Below, piece by piece: positions 52,125 to 62,752 of a DNA stretch of 64,000 nt (its first letter is position 1; each line of letters opens with the position of its first letter). A program made the position numbers and the translations under genes. Below the pieces are notes generated by a model. It was given only the letters and a program-made list of their open reading frames with translations, did no database searches and was not told the DNA's origin. This DNA is from Pseudobdellovibrionaceae bacterium (GTDB lineage: Bacteria; Bdellovibrionota; Bdellovibrionia; Bdellovibrionales; UBA1609): assembly GCA_020635055.1 (NCBI GenBank), contig JACKAN010000002.1, forward strand, positions 186,001-250,000, read 5' to 3'.

Positions 52125-53477
52125 ATGAGTGTAAAAATTCTAATTATAGACGATGAGTCGGCGATTCGTGAAGTTTTATCAGCATCTTTAAAAGATGATG
52201 GTTATGAAGTTGAAGTTGCTAGAGATGGACTTCGTGGATTAGATCAAATTAGTCAATTTCAACCTGATATAGTTTTATTAGATATATGGATGCCAGGAGA
52301 AATTGATGGATTAGAAGTATTAAAACGTGCAAAAAGTAAATCTTCCAAAACGCAATTCATTATCATGTCTGGACATGGCACCATAGAAACTGCAGTGAAG
52401 GCCACAAAACTCGAAGCTTGGGATTTTGTTGAGAAACCTTTATCAATGGATAAAATATCCATTTTAATTAAAAATATTTTAAATTTTCAAAGTGAACAAA
52501 GAGAAAAGCAATCTCTTCTAAATCGTTTACGCAAGAATATTGCATTAATAGGCGAAAGCGAAGAAATGGTTACACTGAAAAAACTCATTGCTCGTGTAGC
52601 TCCTACTAACTCTTGGGTGTTAATTACAGGTGACAATGGAACTGGCAAGGAGCTGGTGGCCCAAAATATTCATTATCTTTCACGTCGCGCTAGCAAAGCT
52701 TTTGTTGATGTCAATTGTGCGGCAATTCCCAAAGACTTAATTGAAAGCGAATTATTTGGATACGAAAAAGGAGCTTTCACAGGCGCGGATCGAACTAAAC
52801 GTGGAAAGTTTGATTTAGCAAATGGTGGCACATTATTTTTAGATGAAATTGGTGACATGAGCCTTGAAGCTCAAGCTAAAGTTCTTCGAATTTTGCAAGA
52901 GCAAAGTTTTACTCGTGTAGGTGGAGTTGAATCCATCAAGGTTGATGTTAGAGTTATTGCCGCCACTAATAAAGATTTAAAACTGGAAATAGAGAATGGC
53001 AATTTTCGAGAAGATCTTTATTATCGCCTGAACGTCATTCCCTTTAAAGTTCCCTCTCTTAAGGATAGAATTGGTGATATAACAGCTTTGGTGAAACACT
53101 TTAGCGAACAGTTTTCTAGAGAAAGTGGTTTCAGGGAAAAACTCATTTCTGATGAAGCTTACAGTGTGATGACCAATTATTCTTGGCCAGGAAACGTTCG
53201 TGAACTCAAAAATTTTATTGAAAGACTTTATATATTAACACCCAGTGATTTTATTGATGTTCACGATTTAAAATTCGCTGGACTCAGTTTAGAGACGGAT
53301 TCTGTTTTGGGTATGACCAATGTAGATTTTAGAGAAGCTCGAGCTCTTTTTGAGAAAGAATTTATTTTACAAAAAATTACAGAAAATAACGGAAATATAA
53401 GTAAGACGGCAGAGTCCATCGGGCTTGAAAGAAGTTATCTTCACAGAAAAATTAAAACTTTTGGGATCGAAATATGA
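52125..53477 (+). CDS. NtrX/NtrC-like sigma-54 response regulator
   Basis: The 450-residue regulator has a receiver domain (phosphoacceptor D53 in VLLDIWMPGEIDG), an AAA+ domain (GDNGTGKE Walker A with an unusual Asp-Asn, GAFTGAD, RVIAATNKDL) and a Fis-type helix-turn-helix at the C-terminus (NGNISKTAESIGLERSYLHR). It activates sigma-54 promoters on phosphorylation by the kinase upstream. Its stop overlaps the start of proS by four bases, which is unusual for a two-component gene and suggests co-expression. Confidence 0.93.
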   Translation: MSVKILIIDDESAIREVLSASLKDDGYEVEVARDGLRGLDQISQFQPDIVLLDIWMPGEIDGLEVLKRAKSKSSKTQFIIMSGHGTIETAVKATKLEAWDFVEKPLSMDKISILIKNILNFQSEQREKQSLLNRLRKNIALIGESEEMVTLKKLIARVAPTNSWVLITGDNGTGKELVAQNIHYLSRRASKAFVDVNCAAIPKDLIESELFGYEKGAFTGADRTKRGKFDLANGGTLFLDEIGDMSLEAQAKVLRILQEQSFTRVGGVESIKVDVRVIAATNKDLKLEIENGNFREDLYYRLNVIPFKVPSLKDRIGDITALVKHFSEQFSRESGFREKLISDEAYSVMTNYSWPGNVRELKNFIERLYILTPSDFIDVHDLKFAGLSLETDSVLGMTNVDFREARALFEKEFILQKITENNGNISKTAESIGLERSYLHRKIKTFGIEI

Positions 53478-55210
53478 AGTGGTCAAAAGCTTATATATTT
53501 ACATTAAAAGACTCTCCCTCCGATGCCGAAATACCCAGCCATAAATTGCTTGTACGAGCGGGAATGATTCGTAAAATTGGTCAGGGCGTTCACACTTATG
53601 GTCCTCTTATGTTGAGAGCCATTCGTAAATTTGAAAATATTGTTAGAGAAGAATTAGAAAAAAGTGGTTGTATAGAATTATTGATGCCCATTGTACAACC
53701 CAAAGAGCTTTGGGAAGAAACTGATCGCTGGAACAAGATGGGAAAAGGCCTCTTAAAGTTTAAAAATAGATTGAATCAAGACTGGTGTTTAGGGGCCACT
53801 CACGAAGAGGTAATTACTGATTTTGTTAGAAAAGATATAAAAAGCTATCGTGATTTACCCATTCAACTTTTTCAGATTGCTACAAAGTATCGTGATGAAA
53901 TTCGTCCACGTTTTGGTCTGATGCGCGGGCGTGAGTTTATTATGAAGGATGCCTACAGTTTTGATATGGATAAGGAACAAGCGTTGTTGGCCTATCAAAA
54001 AATGTTCGATAGCTATAACAGAATATTTCAAAGATTGGGTGCTGACTTTAGAGTTGTGAATGCCGACAGTGGAAATATTGGCGGAGATCAATCACAAGAA
54101 TTTCACATTCTAGCAGAAAGTGGAGAAGATCACCTTTTGGTATCTGAAGATGGAAGTTTTGCGGCGAATGTAGAAGTTTGCCCGGCCTCTGACGAGGATG
54201 AAAATATAAAATTATCTGATGAAGAAGCTCCTTTAGAAGTGTTTGATACTCCGGGTTTAAAGACCATTGCTGATTTAGCAAAGGCTCTTAAGAAATCAGA
54301 AAAGCAATTGGTGAAAACCATGTTTTATTCGGCATCTAAAGACCCACAAAAAGATCTTAAACCAGTTGGCATTCTTTTGCGTGGAAGTGATGAAGTAAAT
54401 CCTATTAAACTAAAAAATTTATTAGATTTAAATGATGAGCCACTCATGTTAAACGAAAAGGAAGTTCGGTCTGTTACAGGAGCCAATCCCGGAAGTTGTG
54501 GACCTATAGGTTTAAATATACCTATATATATGGATAAAGGTGTCGCTAATTTAAAGAATTACACAGTGGGCGCGAACAAGGATGATAAGCATTATAAGAA
54601 TGTGAATCACCCTAGAGATTTTAAAACAGAAAGAGTTGTCGATATCCGCTTGGCCAAAGAGGGCGATTTAGTTCCTAATGGAAAAGGTAAGCTAAAAAGC
54701 TATCGTGGAATAGAAGTGGGACATATTTTTTATTTAGGTACTGTGTACTCTAAAGCCATGAATGCTAGCTTTTTAGATAAAAATGGCAAGTCCCAATCTT
54801 TAGAAATGGGATGTTATGGCATCGGTATTTCACGAACGGTTCAAGCCGTCATCGAGCAAAACCATGATAAAGACGGAATGATTTGGCCTGTCGCAATTGC
54901 CCCCTATGTTGTTCATATTTGTTTATTAGATCCAAAAGATGAGAAGGTATCAGCTCTTGCTAATCAACTTTATGATGAGCTAAATAAACTAGGAATTGAT
55001 TGCTTATTAGACGATAGAGATGAAAGGCCCGGAGTAAAATTTAAAGACGCAGATCTGTTAGGTATGCCTTTGCGAGTTATCTTAGGAGGACGTGGAGTTG
55101 CCAATGGTGAAGTGGAATTGGTTGAAAGAAAAACTGGTGAAAAAAGATCAGTGGCTTTAAATTCTATGACATCTGTTATTTCAGACTGGTGGAGGCAACA
55201 GGGCATATGA
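53474..55210 (+). CDS. proS: Prolyl-tRNA synthetase
   Basis: The 578-residue class II synthetase charges tRNA-Pro. Motif 2 (FRDEIRPRFGLMRGREFIMKD-type region, here YRDEIRPRFGLMRGREFI) and motif 3 (MGCYGIGISRTVQAVIEQNH) are present. Between them lies the YbaK/INS editing domain (about 225-390) that clears Ala-tRNA-Pro, so it is a bacterial-type ProRS. The anticodon-binding domain forms the last 110 residues. It overlaps the regulator upstream and pyrF downstream (ATGA). Confidence 0.96.
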   Translation: MKWSKAYIFTLKDSPSDAEIPSHKLLVRAGMIRKIGQGVHTYGPLMLRAIRKFENIVREELEKSGCIELLMPIVQPKELWEETDRWNKMGKGLLKFKNRLNQDWCLGATHEEVITDFVRKDIKSYRDLPIQLFQIATKYRDEIRPRFGLMRGREFIMKDAYSFDMDKEQALLAYQKMFDSYNRIFQRLGADFRVVNADSGNIGGDQSQEFHILAESGEDHLLVSEDGSFAANVEVCPASDEDENIKLSDEEAPLEVFDTPGLKTIADLAKALKKSEKQLVKTMFYSASKDPQKDLKPVGILLRGSDEVNPIKLKNLLDLNDEPLMLNEKEVRSVTGANPGSCGPIGLNIPIYMDKGVANLKNYTVGANKDDKHYKNVNHPRDFKTERVVDIRLAKEGDLVPNGKGKLKSYRGIEVGHIFYLGTVYSKAMNASFLDKNGKSQSLEMGCYGIGISRTVQAVIEQNHDKDGMIWPVAIAPYVVHICLLDPKDEKVSALANQLYDELNKLGIDCLLDDRDERPGVKFKDADLLGMPLRVILGGRGVANGEVELVERKTGEKRSVALNSMTSVISDWWRQQGI

Positions 55211-55899
55211 AAATACCCATCTTTGTGGCTCTTGATGTCGATAACGAAAATCAAGCTTTGGAATTAGCAAGACAAGTGTCATCTAATGTAGGTGGATTTA
55301 AAGTAGGTCCAAGACTACTTATGCGCTATGGATCTTCATTGGTTAAAAAATTAAGTGAATTGGGTGATGTTTTTGTTGATAACAAATATCACGATATTCC
55401 CTCAACAGTACAATCGGCGGTAAAGGCGAGCTTTGAATCGGGAGCTTCTTTTGTTACTGTACATGCTAGTAATGGTTATGAATGTTTAACTCAATTAGCG
55501 GAATTGGAAGAAAAACTAAATCAAGAACGCCCTTTTAAAATTTTGGTTGTCACTGTGCTTACAAGCTTTGATGAAAATAATAAACCTATAAATTGGCAAG
55601 ATTTACCATTGGAAAATCAAGTCTTGAGTCTTGCTGGCGAGGCTTTCCGTGCGGGTCTAACAGGAATAGTTTGTTCAGGTTATGAAGTGAAAAAGTTAAA
55701 GGAATTATATCCTAAAGGATTTTTTGTAACTCCAGGAATACGTTTGGCATCAGATGCCAAGGACGATCAAAAAAGAATATTGACCCCTGAAGTTGCTATT
55801 CGCAATGGGGCAACAGCATTAGTGGTGGGTCGCCCTATTATTTTGGCTCAAGATCCAAAAGTGGCGGCCTTTCAATTTGCTCAATCTATAAAAATCTAG
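55207..55899 (+). CDS. pyrF: Orotidine 5'-phosphate decarboxylase
   Basis: The 230-residue TIM barrel catalyses the last step of UMP synthesis. The start is the ATG overlapping the proS stop (KIPIFVALDVDNENQAL). The signature DNKYHDIPSTVQSA contains the catalytic D-x-K-x2-D core, and GIRLASDAKDDQKRI and TALVVGRPI give the phosphate-binding end. The TTG-started RlmB gene follows after 12 bases. Confidence 0.95.
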   Translation: MKIPIFVALDVDNENQALELARQVSSNVGGFKVGPRLLMRYGSSLVKKLSELGDVFVDNKYHDIPSTVQSAVKASFESGASFVTVHASNGYECLTQLAELEEKLNQERPFKILVVTVLTSFDENNKPINWQDLPLENQVLSLAGEAFRAGLTGIVCSGYEVKKLKELYPKGFFVTPGIRLASDAKDDQKRILTPEVAIRNGATALVVGRPIILAQDPKVAAFQFAQSIKI

Positions 55900-55911
55900 G
55901 GCAGGTGCTTT

Positions 55912-56673
55912 TTGAAGTCTAGAATAAGAAAACAAGGAAAAAGTAGAAATAAAAACAATAAGCAAAACCGATGGGTTGTAGGTTTGCATTCCTCTCAGCA
56001 AGTTGTAGAAGTTCGTCCGCAAAGTATTGTAAAGGCATTAATCAAAAAGGGGAGTGAAGGCGAAGAATTTGTTCCATTTTTAAAGGAATATCAAGTCGAT
56101 ATTCGCTGGGTAAATGATCAAGAGCTATTAAAATATGCTCGGTCACATCAAGGAATCGCATTAGAAGTGAGTGAATCTCCGGAAGTGGATTGGGATAGTG
56201 TTTATGAAAAAGAGAAATCCATTGTATTAATTTTGGATGGCATTGTGGATCCCCATAATTTAGGGGCCATTATGAGAACTGCATGGCTCATGGGATGTGA
56301 TGCCGTAGTGACCACACAACATCGAAGCGTGGGATTGACCCCAAGTGTAACCAAAGTTGCCAGTGGGGCAGCGGAACATATTCCTTTGGTAATTGAATCA
56401 CAACTTCCACAACTTTTAAAAGATTTAAAAGAAAATGGTTATTGGGTATTGGGCTTAGCCCATTCAGAAAAAAATAATTTATGGGAACAGGAATTGGCAA
56501 ATAAAGTCGCTTGGGTTATTGGATCCGAAGATAAAGGTCTGCGTAAAACTGTGTCTAATGAATGTGATCAATTAATTAGAATACCGCAACAGGTATCAAC
56601 AGCCAGTTACAATGCCTCGGTAGCAACGGCTATTGCACTGTCAGAAACTCAACGTCAACATTCACTTTTATAA
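55912..56673 (+). CDS. rlmB: 23S rRNA 2'-O-methyltransferase (TrmH/SPOUT family, RlmB-like)
   Basis: The 253-residue enzyme has a basic N-terminal extension, a substrate-binding domain (about 20-95) and a SPOUT knot with motif 1 NLGAIMRTAWLMGCDAVV, motif 2 in GSEDKGLRK and motif 3 in IPQQVSTASYNASVATAIAL. These are the AdoMet and catalytic residues of the TrmH class. RlmB methylates G2251 of 23S rRNA in E. coli; close paralogues act on tRNA, so the exact target is not certain. A TTG start is used, with AGGGCAGG upstream; no suitable ATG exists. Confidence 0.9.
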   Translation: MKSRIRKQGKSRNKNNKQNRWVVGLHSSQQVVEVRPQSIVKALIKKGSEGEEFVPFLKEYQVDIRWVNDQELLKYARSHQGIALEVSESPEVDWDSVYEKEKSIVLILDGIVDPHNLGAIMRTAWLMGCDAVVTTQHRSVGLTPSVTKVASGAAEHIPLVIESQLPQLLKDLKENGYWVLGLAHSEKNNLWEQELANKVAWVIGSEDKGLRKTVSNECDQLIRIPQQVSTASYNASVATAIALSETQRQHSLL

Positions 56674-56760
56674 CTTTAAAAAACGTGCCGAACTATTCTT
56701 TGGTCCCGTTTAATTAAAGAGAATTGTTGGTCAATCAAAAAGAATTTATCATAATAATAC

Positions 56761-57939
56761 ATGATTAACTTTAAACGATTTCTACTTATATTCCCCATAC
56801 TACTTTTAACTTTTTCTTTTTATGATCATGTTAGCGGCAAGTCCAATAACAGTTCCGGAGGGAGTAAAATAGAAACAAGTAAAAATAGGAACCAAAGAAA
56901 CATTTTAGATAGTAATAGTGATTTTTTCGCTAACCGTTTTGCTCAGTTAATAAACCGGATTCAAGAACCCAGCGATATTTATTCAGCATTTCAATTAAGT
57001 GAAAGGGATAAGGAGCTTATTAAGAAAGAAATTCTAGGAAAAAAGGGTTTTGTTAAGCCCAGAGTTAAGCTCCTTAAATCTGAAGTTGCAGAACTCTTCT
57101 ATATTAATAAAGATTCTGATAAGAAAAATAATAAAAAAGTTACAGTCAGTTTTAAACACATCCATAAAGGTGTGGTGCTAGTTCAGGGAAAAGTGGTTAA
57201 GTTAGAAAAACACAAAACTTTCGTCAATTATAGGTCTGAGATTCAAGCTATTTTAAAAAAATCAAAGTTTGCATGGTTTTATTTACAGCTCCTTCCAACA
57301 GCTGCAGCTGATTCTAGGCCTGTATCTAAATCTAAATCTGAATCGATGAGCCTTTTTGATTGGGCATCTGTTAAAATTGCCGCCCTTTTTAGTAACTTAC
57401 AAAAGAATATGGAGCCGGACATTGCTGACGAAATAATTTCAGCATATGAGGAAGACCTGTCCTTTTATGTATGGAAGACACAAGCAGAAGCTAAGTATGA
57501 TAATAATTTAAAACAAGTTAAATATAATCCTGATTCGTTGGGCTCGAAGTTGAGTTCTTACTCACCAAATAAGTTCAGTTGTAAAAACAATAAACTTGAA
57601 AGACTAGAAAGGATTTTGATTGAAGACGGCAAAGTCCTTGAAAAGGCAGGTTTTGATATTTTACAGGCGCTACCAGAAGGCAAGGGTTATACTTTTCAAA
57701 AGTCTCCAGGAAGAGTTAAAATGACTATGGATTCAAATTTTAAAGTGAGTCACTCAAGTCCTTATATGCTAGAGGTTGGTGAAAGTTTTTTAAACCAAAT
57801 AGAAATATATGGGACTTTTCCCTTTGTGGCTCAAAAGTGCTGCGCTAAAAAGGGATGCTATGAGAAAGTATCCAGAGTGTTTCAAGGCAATCTAAACAAA
57901 GTAATTGAAATTCAAAAAGCTGCGGAGACAGTCAATTAA
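56761..57939 (+). CDS. Secreted protein of unknown function
   Basis: I do not recognise a family. The 392-residue product has an N-terminal hydrophobic segment (RFLLIFPILLLTFSFYDHVS) that is a signal peptide or anchor, then a Ser/Asn-rich linker, and a mainly helical mature part. Four cysteines sit at the end in the order CC, CY (QKCCAKKGCYEK), and one further back (FSCKNNK). ATG with no strong ribosome site (ATAATAC precedes it). It is a single gene converging on the hydrolase gene on the other strand. A 14-bp palindrome (TGTTTGGCCAAACA) lies between them. Confidence 0.72.
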   Translation: MINFKRFLLIFPILLLTFSFYDHVSGKSNNSSGGSKIETSKNRNQRNILDSNSDFFANRFAQLINRIQEPSDIYSAFQLSERDKELIKKEILGKKGFVKPRVKLLKSEVAELFYINKDSDKKNNKKVTVSFKHIHKGVVLVQGKVVKLEKHKTFVNYRSEIQAILKKSKFAWFYLQLLPTAAADSRPVSKSKSESMSLFDWASVKIAALFSNLQKNMEPDIADEIISAYEEDLSFYVWKTQAEAKYDNNLKQVKYNPDSLGSKLSSYSPNKFSCKNNKLERLERILIEDGKVLEKAGFDILQALPEGKGYTFQKSPGRVKMTMDSNFKVSHSSPYMLEVGESFLNQIEIYGTFPFVAQKCCAKKGCYEKVSRVFQGNLNKVIEIQKAAETVN

Positions 57940-58022
57940 TAGGTTAAAATATTTTGTTTGGCCAAACATATCACAAACCTAAAGTTCAGGTAAAATTATA
58001 TTAAAAAGCAAGAGCCAGAACT

Positions 58023-59720
58023 TTACTGCCTTAATGCAAAAACATAAGAATCTATCAGCCTATTCGCAGCTTTCCATTCATGATGATTACTATTGTTGTC
58101 TGACCAAAGTTTTATACATTTCATTGAGTCTAGGGGAAGCCCGCCAACTTCTAAGTTGCGTTCCAATTTTTTTGATGAAGCCCATTGGGGAGTCATATTA
58201 GATGAGTAGTGATGCATAGAAATATTTTTAGTGATATTTTTAAAATCTTTTCTTCTTAATATAGCATGAGCCGCTACTTGCACACTTTTTTGCCAAGCTT
58301 CTTGATCTTGAGAACGTAGATTTTTAGGGCACAAGGCCAATTTCACATTGGGGTCATTAGAATTCCATGCGGAGAATTGACCACTGGCAGATAACACTCT
58401 AGTGAGAGTTTCTTCGATGGGTGCTTTTCTGTAGTCGAAGGGTTTGCCATCTAATCCTGGACTTGAGTCTTTTACATAAGAAAGCTGGTGAACTTTCCCA
58501 TTATTTTTAATGGCAAAATCTCTGGAAAAATAAGCTCTGTTTAAAGCCACTCTTGCCACGGACATGGGGTATCGCAGCCCCTTTCTTACACAACCTCTCA
58601 TTTCCGTAAAAACGGTTCTTGCCAGAGAGTCAATTGCAAACAATTGTGTTGCAGTAACTTTTTTTCCTTCAAAGGTAATCATGTTATCTTTTTCTTTATT
58701 TAGTTTTTTCCAGTGTGGTTTCATAAAACTGTTAAAAGGGTTTGTTTTTTGGCTTTGTAATGTATTGCTTCGGCTATTCAAACATTTTCCGATATAACCA
58801 TGATTAATCAAATTGTTTACAAAATCGTCATTGAGCTTGTGACTCACAGTTTTTACGGCATCTATAATGTCTTTGGATTTTTTCTTTACTTCCGTTTTAT
58901 TGCTTGGAGGACATGGCTCTTCTTGTGGACTCACAATATCCACTTCAGAATTACCTAAGGGAGAATTTCTTATTTCATCTGCAGAAATCCATAAACCTTG
59001 TATCGTGCGCTCTCCCTTCCAATTGCTTTTGGGTTTATAACTGCCATTGACCTGATAAAATAATTTGTATTCACTTGCCCCAGTAAGAGGATCTTTAATC
59101 GAGACCATTTTAGAATCTATTATATTTAATTTTGTGTCTGGATCTGAGCGGGGCCACAAGCGGCCTTCGCACTCAGATGGGAGATGTTTATTGTCACAAT
59201 CTCTCCAGGTCATACCTGGTTTTGGAAATAACGTTATATCTTCTCCCTTGGGTCGGTCTATGTAAACGGGGATAGGGGAGTCTGTAGAAATGTATTTGGT
59301 TTTCTGCTCTTTTATTTCCACATATAGATTTTTACCCTTTTCGGTTTCAATAAGTGCACGCTCAGATGAGATACCCTTAAATGGAATATAGGAATCAGCT
59401 TCTAATTCAGTGACAGCTACTGTCCCTTTTGCTGAATCGTATACTTTGAATGTATCATTTCCCTTTAGATGATAAAAAAACGTAGTTTTATTGGGCGTAT
59501 TTTTTTGTGGTTGAGCATCCTTTTTCTGATTCATATTTGGGAAAGCAATTTGATAACTCTTTATAGCTTTTTGGGATTTTTTCTGACATTCATCCTTATT
59601 TTCCCCTTGATTAAGACAGCCTATGAGGACGTCCATTCCATAACTATCCGCGGCAGACTGACCTAAGAGAGTCTGGGAGGTAAACATAATAATAAATAAC
59701 AAAAACCAAGTAATATTCAT
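58023..59720 (-). CDS. Secreted protein with SleB/CwlJ-like cell wall hydrolase domain
   Basis: The 565-residue protein has a signal peptide (residues 1-20, ending TLLGQSAA) and an N-terminal region with Cys pairs (CLNQGENKDECQ). A long beta-rich middle with Trp-rich SH3-like features (GMTWRDCDNKHLPSECEGRL, GLWISADEI) follows. The C-terminal part (about 360-530) resembles Hydrolase_2 (SleB/CwlJ) domains: DSLARTVFTEMRGC with the Glu expected to act, PMSVARVALNRAYFS and later SAWNSNDP. SleB enzymes cleave peptidoglycan as lytic transglycosylases. Here it would be a periplasmic wall enzyme. The similarity is clear in the motif region but weak elsewhere. Confidence 0.75.
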   Translation of the reverse strand: MNITWFLLFIIMFTSQTLLGQSAADSYGMDVLIGCLNQGENKDECQKKSQKAIKSYQIAFPNMNQKKDAQPQKNTPNKTTFFYHLKGNDTFKVYDSAKGTVAVTELEADSYIPFKGISSERALIETEKGKNLYVEIKEQKTKYISTDSPIPVYIDRPKGEDITLFPKPGMTWRDCDNKHLPSECEGRLWPRSDPDTKLNIIDSKMVSIKDPLTGASEYKLFYQVNGSYKPKSNWKGERTIQGLWISADEIRNSPLGNSEVDIVSPQEEPCPPSNKTEVKKKSKDIIDAVKTVSHKLNDDFVNNLINHGYIGKCLNSRSNTLQSQKTNPFNSFMKPHWKKLNKEKDNMITFEGKKVTATQLFAIDSLARTVFTEMRGCVRKGLRYPMSVARVALNRAYFSRDFAIKNNGKVHQLSYVKDSSPGLDGKPFDYRKAPIEETLTRVLSASGQFSAWNSNDPNVKLALCPKNLRSQDQEAWQKSVQVAAHAILRRKDFKNITKNISMHHYSSNMTPQWASSKKLERNLEVGGLPLDSMKCIKLWSDNNSNHHEWKAANRLIDSYVFALRQ

Positions 59721-59911
59721 ATTTTAAATAACATTAGAATTCTGTTATCTATCGGCAATTGAAGCCCAGTAGTTAATCCCAAAAGAGGTAATTAATTTTG
59801 GCTCACTCAGTTCCTGCTAAAAGTCGAGACTCACAACCCTTTTAGTCAAATTTTAGGTTTCAGCCGCGCTAAATAAAAAATGAGAAATTCCTGATTTTCC
59901 TAAGATTTCCT

Positions 59912-59940
59912 TTGACTCGCGTAAAGCGGACCTCTATTAA
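59912..59940 (+). promoter_or_regulatory. Sigma70-type promoter of the tRNA-tuf cluster
   Basis: TTGACT at 59912-59917, then exactly 17 bases, then TATTAA at 59935-59940. It lies about 36 bases before the first tRNA. Confidence 0.75.
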
Positions 59941-59975
59941 TTCCCTTTACGTGTCGGTGCAGTAGTGTGCATTGA

Positions 59976-60051
59976 GCTGGATTAGCTCAATTGGTAGAGC
60001 AGCTGATTTGTAATCAGCAGGTTGGGGGTTCAAGTCCCTTATCCAGCTCCA
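59976..60051 (+). tRNA. tRNA-Thr (anticodon UGU)
   Basis: Acceptor GCTGGAT pairs with ATCCAGC; D-stem GCTC/GAGC; anticodon stem GCTGA/TCAGC with loop TTTGTAA (anticodon TGT); T-loop TTCAAGT. CCA is encoded. It reads ACA codons. First of four clustered tRNAs before tuf. Confidence 0.95.
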
Positions 60052-60075
60052 ATTTGTTTGAAGCTGGCCTCTCGA

Positions 60076-60151
60076 GCGGGAGTAGCTCAATTGGTAGAGT
60101 ATCAGCCTTCCAAGCTGAGGGTTGCGGGTTCGAGACCCGTCTCCCGCTCCA
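60076..60151 (+). tRNA. tRNA-Gly (anticodon UCC)
   Basis: Acceptor GCGGGAG/CTCCCGC; anticodon stem loop CAGC-CTTCCAA-GCTG with anticodon TCC; T-loop TTCGAGA; CCA encoded. Reads GGA and GGG. Confidence 0.95.
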
Positions 60152-60185
60152 TTTTAACATGGGTGTGCGCATGGATACGTTTAGT

Positions 60186-60271
60186 GGAGAGATGCCCGAG
60201 TGGCTAAAGGGGACGGGCTGTAAACCCGTTGGCTTATGCCTACGTAGGTTCGAATCCTACTCTCTCCACCA
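60186..60271 (+). tRNA. tRNA-Tyr (anticodon GUA)
   Basis: Acceptor GGAGAGA/TCTCTCC; a long variable arm (GGCTTATGCC-type) marks a class II tRNA; anticodon stem ACGGG/CCCGT with loop CTGTAAA (anticodon GTA); T-loop TTCGAAT; CCA encoded. Confidence 0.95.
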
Positions 60272-60291
60272 GTTTTGGAGTATTGACCATT

Positions 60292-60366
60292 GCCCATGTG
60301 GCTCAGGGGTAGAGCACACCCTTGGTAAGGGTGAGGTCGCGAGTTCGATTCTCGCCATGGGCTCCA
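60292..60366 (+). tRNA. tRNA-Thr (anticodon GGU)
   Basis: Acceptor GCCCATG/CATGGGC; anticodon stem CACCC/GGGTG with loop TTGGTAA (anticodon GGT); T-loop TTCGATT; CCA encoded. Reads ACC and ACU. It lies 61 bases before tuf. Confidence 0.95.
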
Positions 60367-60427
60367 TGATTTTAGGATTGTAAGTTTTTAAAAAGATAAT
60401 TTTTTAACCTTAAGAGGAGTGTTTTAA

Positions 60428-61618
<1,191 letters not shown>

Positions 61619-61664
61619 CATATTTTTGGGAACAAGCTCTTAAATGGAATTTGAGCTGTGAAAT

Positions 61665-61687
61665 AGGGGATCTGAAGAGATCCCCTT
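61665..61687 (+). terminator. 9-bp hairpin after tuf
   Basis: AGGGGATCT and AGATCCCCT flank a GAAG tetraloop, with only TT following. It could be a weak terminator or a processing site before tRNA-Trp. Confidence 0.5.
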
Positions 61688-61698
61688 AGCCCATTTAG

Positions 61699-61775
61699 AG
61701 GGCAGTAGCTCTAATTGGTAGAGCAACGGACTCCAAATCCGTGGGTTGTGGGTTCGAATCCCTCCTGCCCTGCCA
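61699..61775 (+). tRNA. tRNA-Trp (anticodon CCA)
   Basis: Acceptor AGGGCAG/CTGCCCT; anticodon stem CGGA/TCCG with loop CTCCAAA (anticodon CCA); T-loop TTCGAAT; CCA encoded. Placed between tuf and secE as in many proteobacteria. Confidence 0.95.
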
Positions 61776-61804
61776 ACTTTTGCTGGCGTTATGATGGAGT
61801 AAAA

Positions 61805-62194
61805 ATGGAAGAGAATAGGAATCAGAAAATTATTACTTTAAGCTTTGTCGCACTAGCTTTTCTAACAGCTATTGTTATGCGCGTTCTTCTTGAGAGTGCT
61901 GCAGCGACTTGGGGTGTTGTTGCAAAATACTATGCCCACGATTGGATGAAGCACGGTCTTCCAGCCCTCTTAGGAATAGCCGTATTTATTGGCTTACAAT
62001 TTAACACAAAAGTGCAAGTTTGGGCAGATGAAGTAGTAACAGAATTGTTAAAGGTGGTTTGGCCTACAAAAAGGGATACCATGGCGATGACAGTTGTGGT
62101 TTGTGTGATGTTAATTATTTCTAGTTTTATACTTGGTTTGTTTGATTTTCTATCCAGAAACCTAGTTAAAATTATTTTAAATTTGAATATATAA
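61805..62194 (+). CDS. secE: Preprotein translocase subunit SecE
   Basis: The ATG at 61805, with GGAG 5 bases upstream, excludes an earlier in-frame start inside tRNA-Trp. The 129-residue protein has three membrane helices (LSFVALAFLTAIVMRVLL, LPALLGIAVFIGLQF and MAMTVVVCVMLIISSFILGL) with the conserved cytoplasmic amphipathic segment ELLKVVWPTKRDT before the last. SecE clamps SecY in the inner membrane translocon. Three helices is the E. coli form rather than the single-helix form. nusG follows. Confidence 0.93.
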   Translation: MEENRNQKIITLSFVALAFLTAIVMRVLLESAAATWGVVAKYYAHDWMKHGLPALLGIAVFIGLQFNTKVQVWADEVVTELLKVVWPTKRDTMAMTVVVCVMLIISSFILGLFDFLSRNLVKIILNLNI

Positions 62195-62205
62195 GGTGAG
62201 ATAAA

Positions 62206-62745
62206 GTGCTTGATATGAAATGGTACATAGTAAATACCCAAACGGGATGTGAAAACATAGCCAAAGCCTCTATCCTAGATAGGGTAAAAAATGCAGGCGT
62301 TGAAGATAAATTTGGTGAGATTCTCATACCCGCCGAAAATGTCGTAGAACTAGTAAAAGGAAAGAAGGCTACAAGATCTAGAAAATTTTTTCCTGGCTAT
62401 ATATTTGTACAAATGGTATTGAGCGACGAGACATGGCATTTAGTTAAAAACTCTACCAAGGTGAGTGGTTTTGTCGGTGGAAAAACTACAAGACCACCGG
62501 AAGTTCCCGAAGCTGAAGTTCAACGTGTAACAAAGCAAATGGAATTGGGCGCGGAGAAACCACGACAAAAAGTGGCTTTCAATGTTGGAGAGAATGTAAT
62601 GGTTGTCGACGGACCTTTTAGTAATTTTAATGGTTCTGTTGAAGAAATTAACGAGGATAAGGGCAAGGTAAAAGTTCTAGTAAGTATTTTTGGCCGGCCT
62701 ACACCCGTTGAATTGGATTTTGTACAAGTTGAGAAAACTGATTGA
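62206..62745 (+). CDS. nusG: Transcription termination/antitermination factor NusG
   Basis: The 179-residue factor couples RNA polymerase with ribosomes and Rho. The NGN domain (KWYIVNTQTGCENIAKASIL ... RSRKFFPGYIFVQM) is followed by a linker and the KOW motif NVGENVMVVDGPFSNFNGSV. The GTG at 62206 is chosen because AGGTGAG lies 5 bases before it; the ATG three codons later would be 14 bases away. It is part of the conserved secE-nusG-rplK order. Confidence 0.96.
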   Translation: MLDMKWYIVNTQTGCENIAKASILDRVKNAGVEDKFGEILIPAENVVELVKGKKATRSRKFFPGYIFVQMVLSDETWHLVKNSTKVSGFVGGKTTRPPEVPEAEVQRVTKQMELGAEKPRQKVAFNVGENVMVVDGPFSNFNGSVEEINEDKGKVKVLVSIFGRPTPVELDFVQVEKTD

Positions 62746-62752
62746 AAACCTA

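Noticed and set aside
57955..57968. Palindrome TGTTTGGCCAAACA as terminator of the secreted-protein gene
   Set aside because: No T-tract and a zero-base loop; only noted as a palindrome.
59991..60383. Open frames through the four tRNA genes
   Set aside because: They cross structured tRNA genes and have no coding signal.
61715..61804. N-terminal extension of SecE
   Set aside because: The extra 30 codons lie inside tRNA-Trp; a good ribosome site supports the ATG at 61805.
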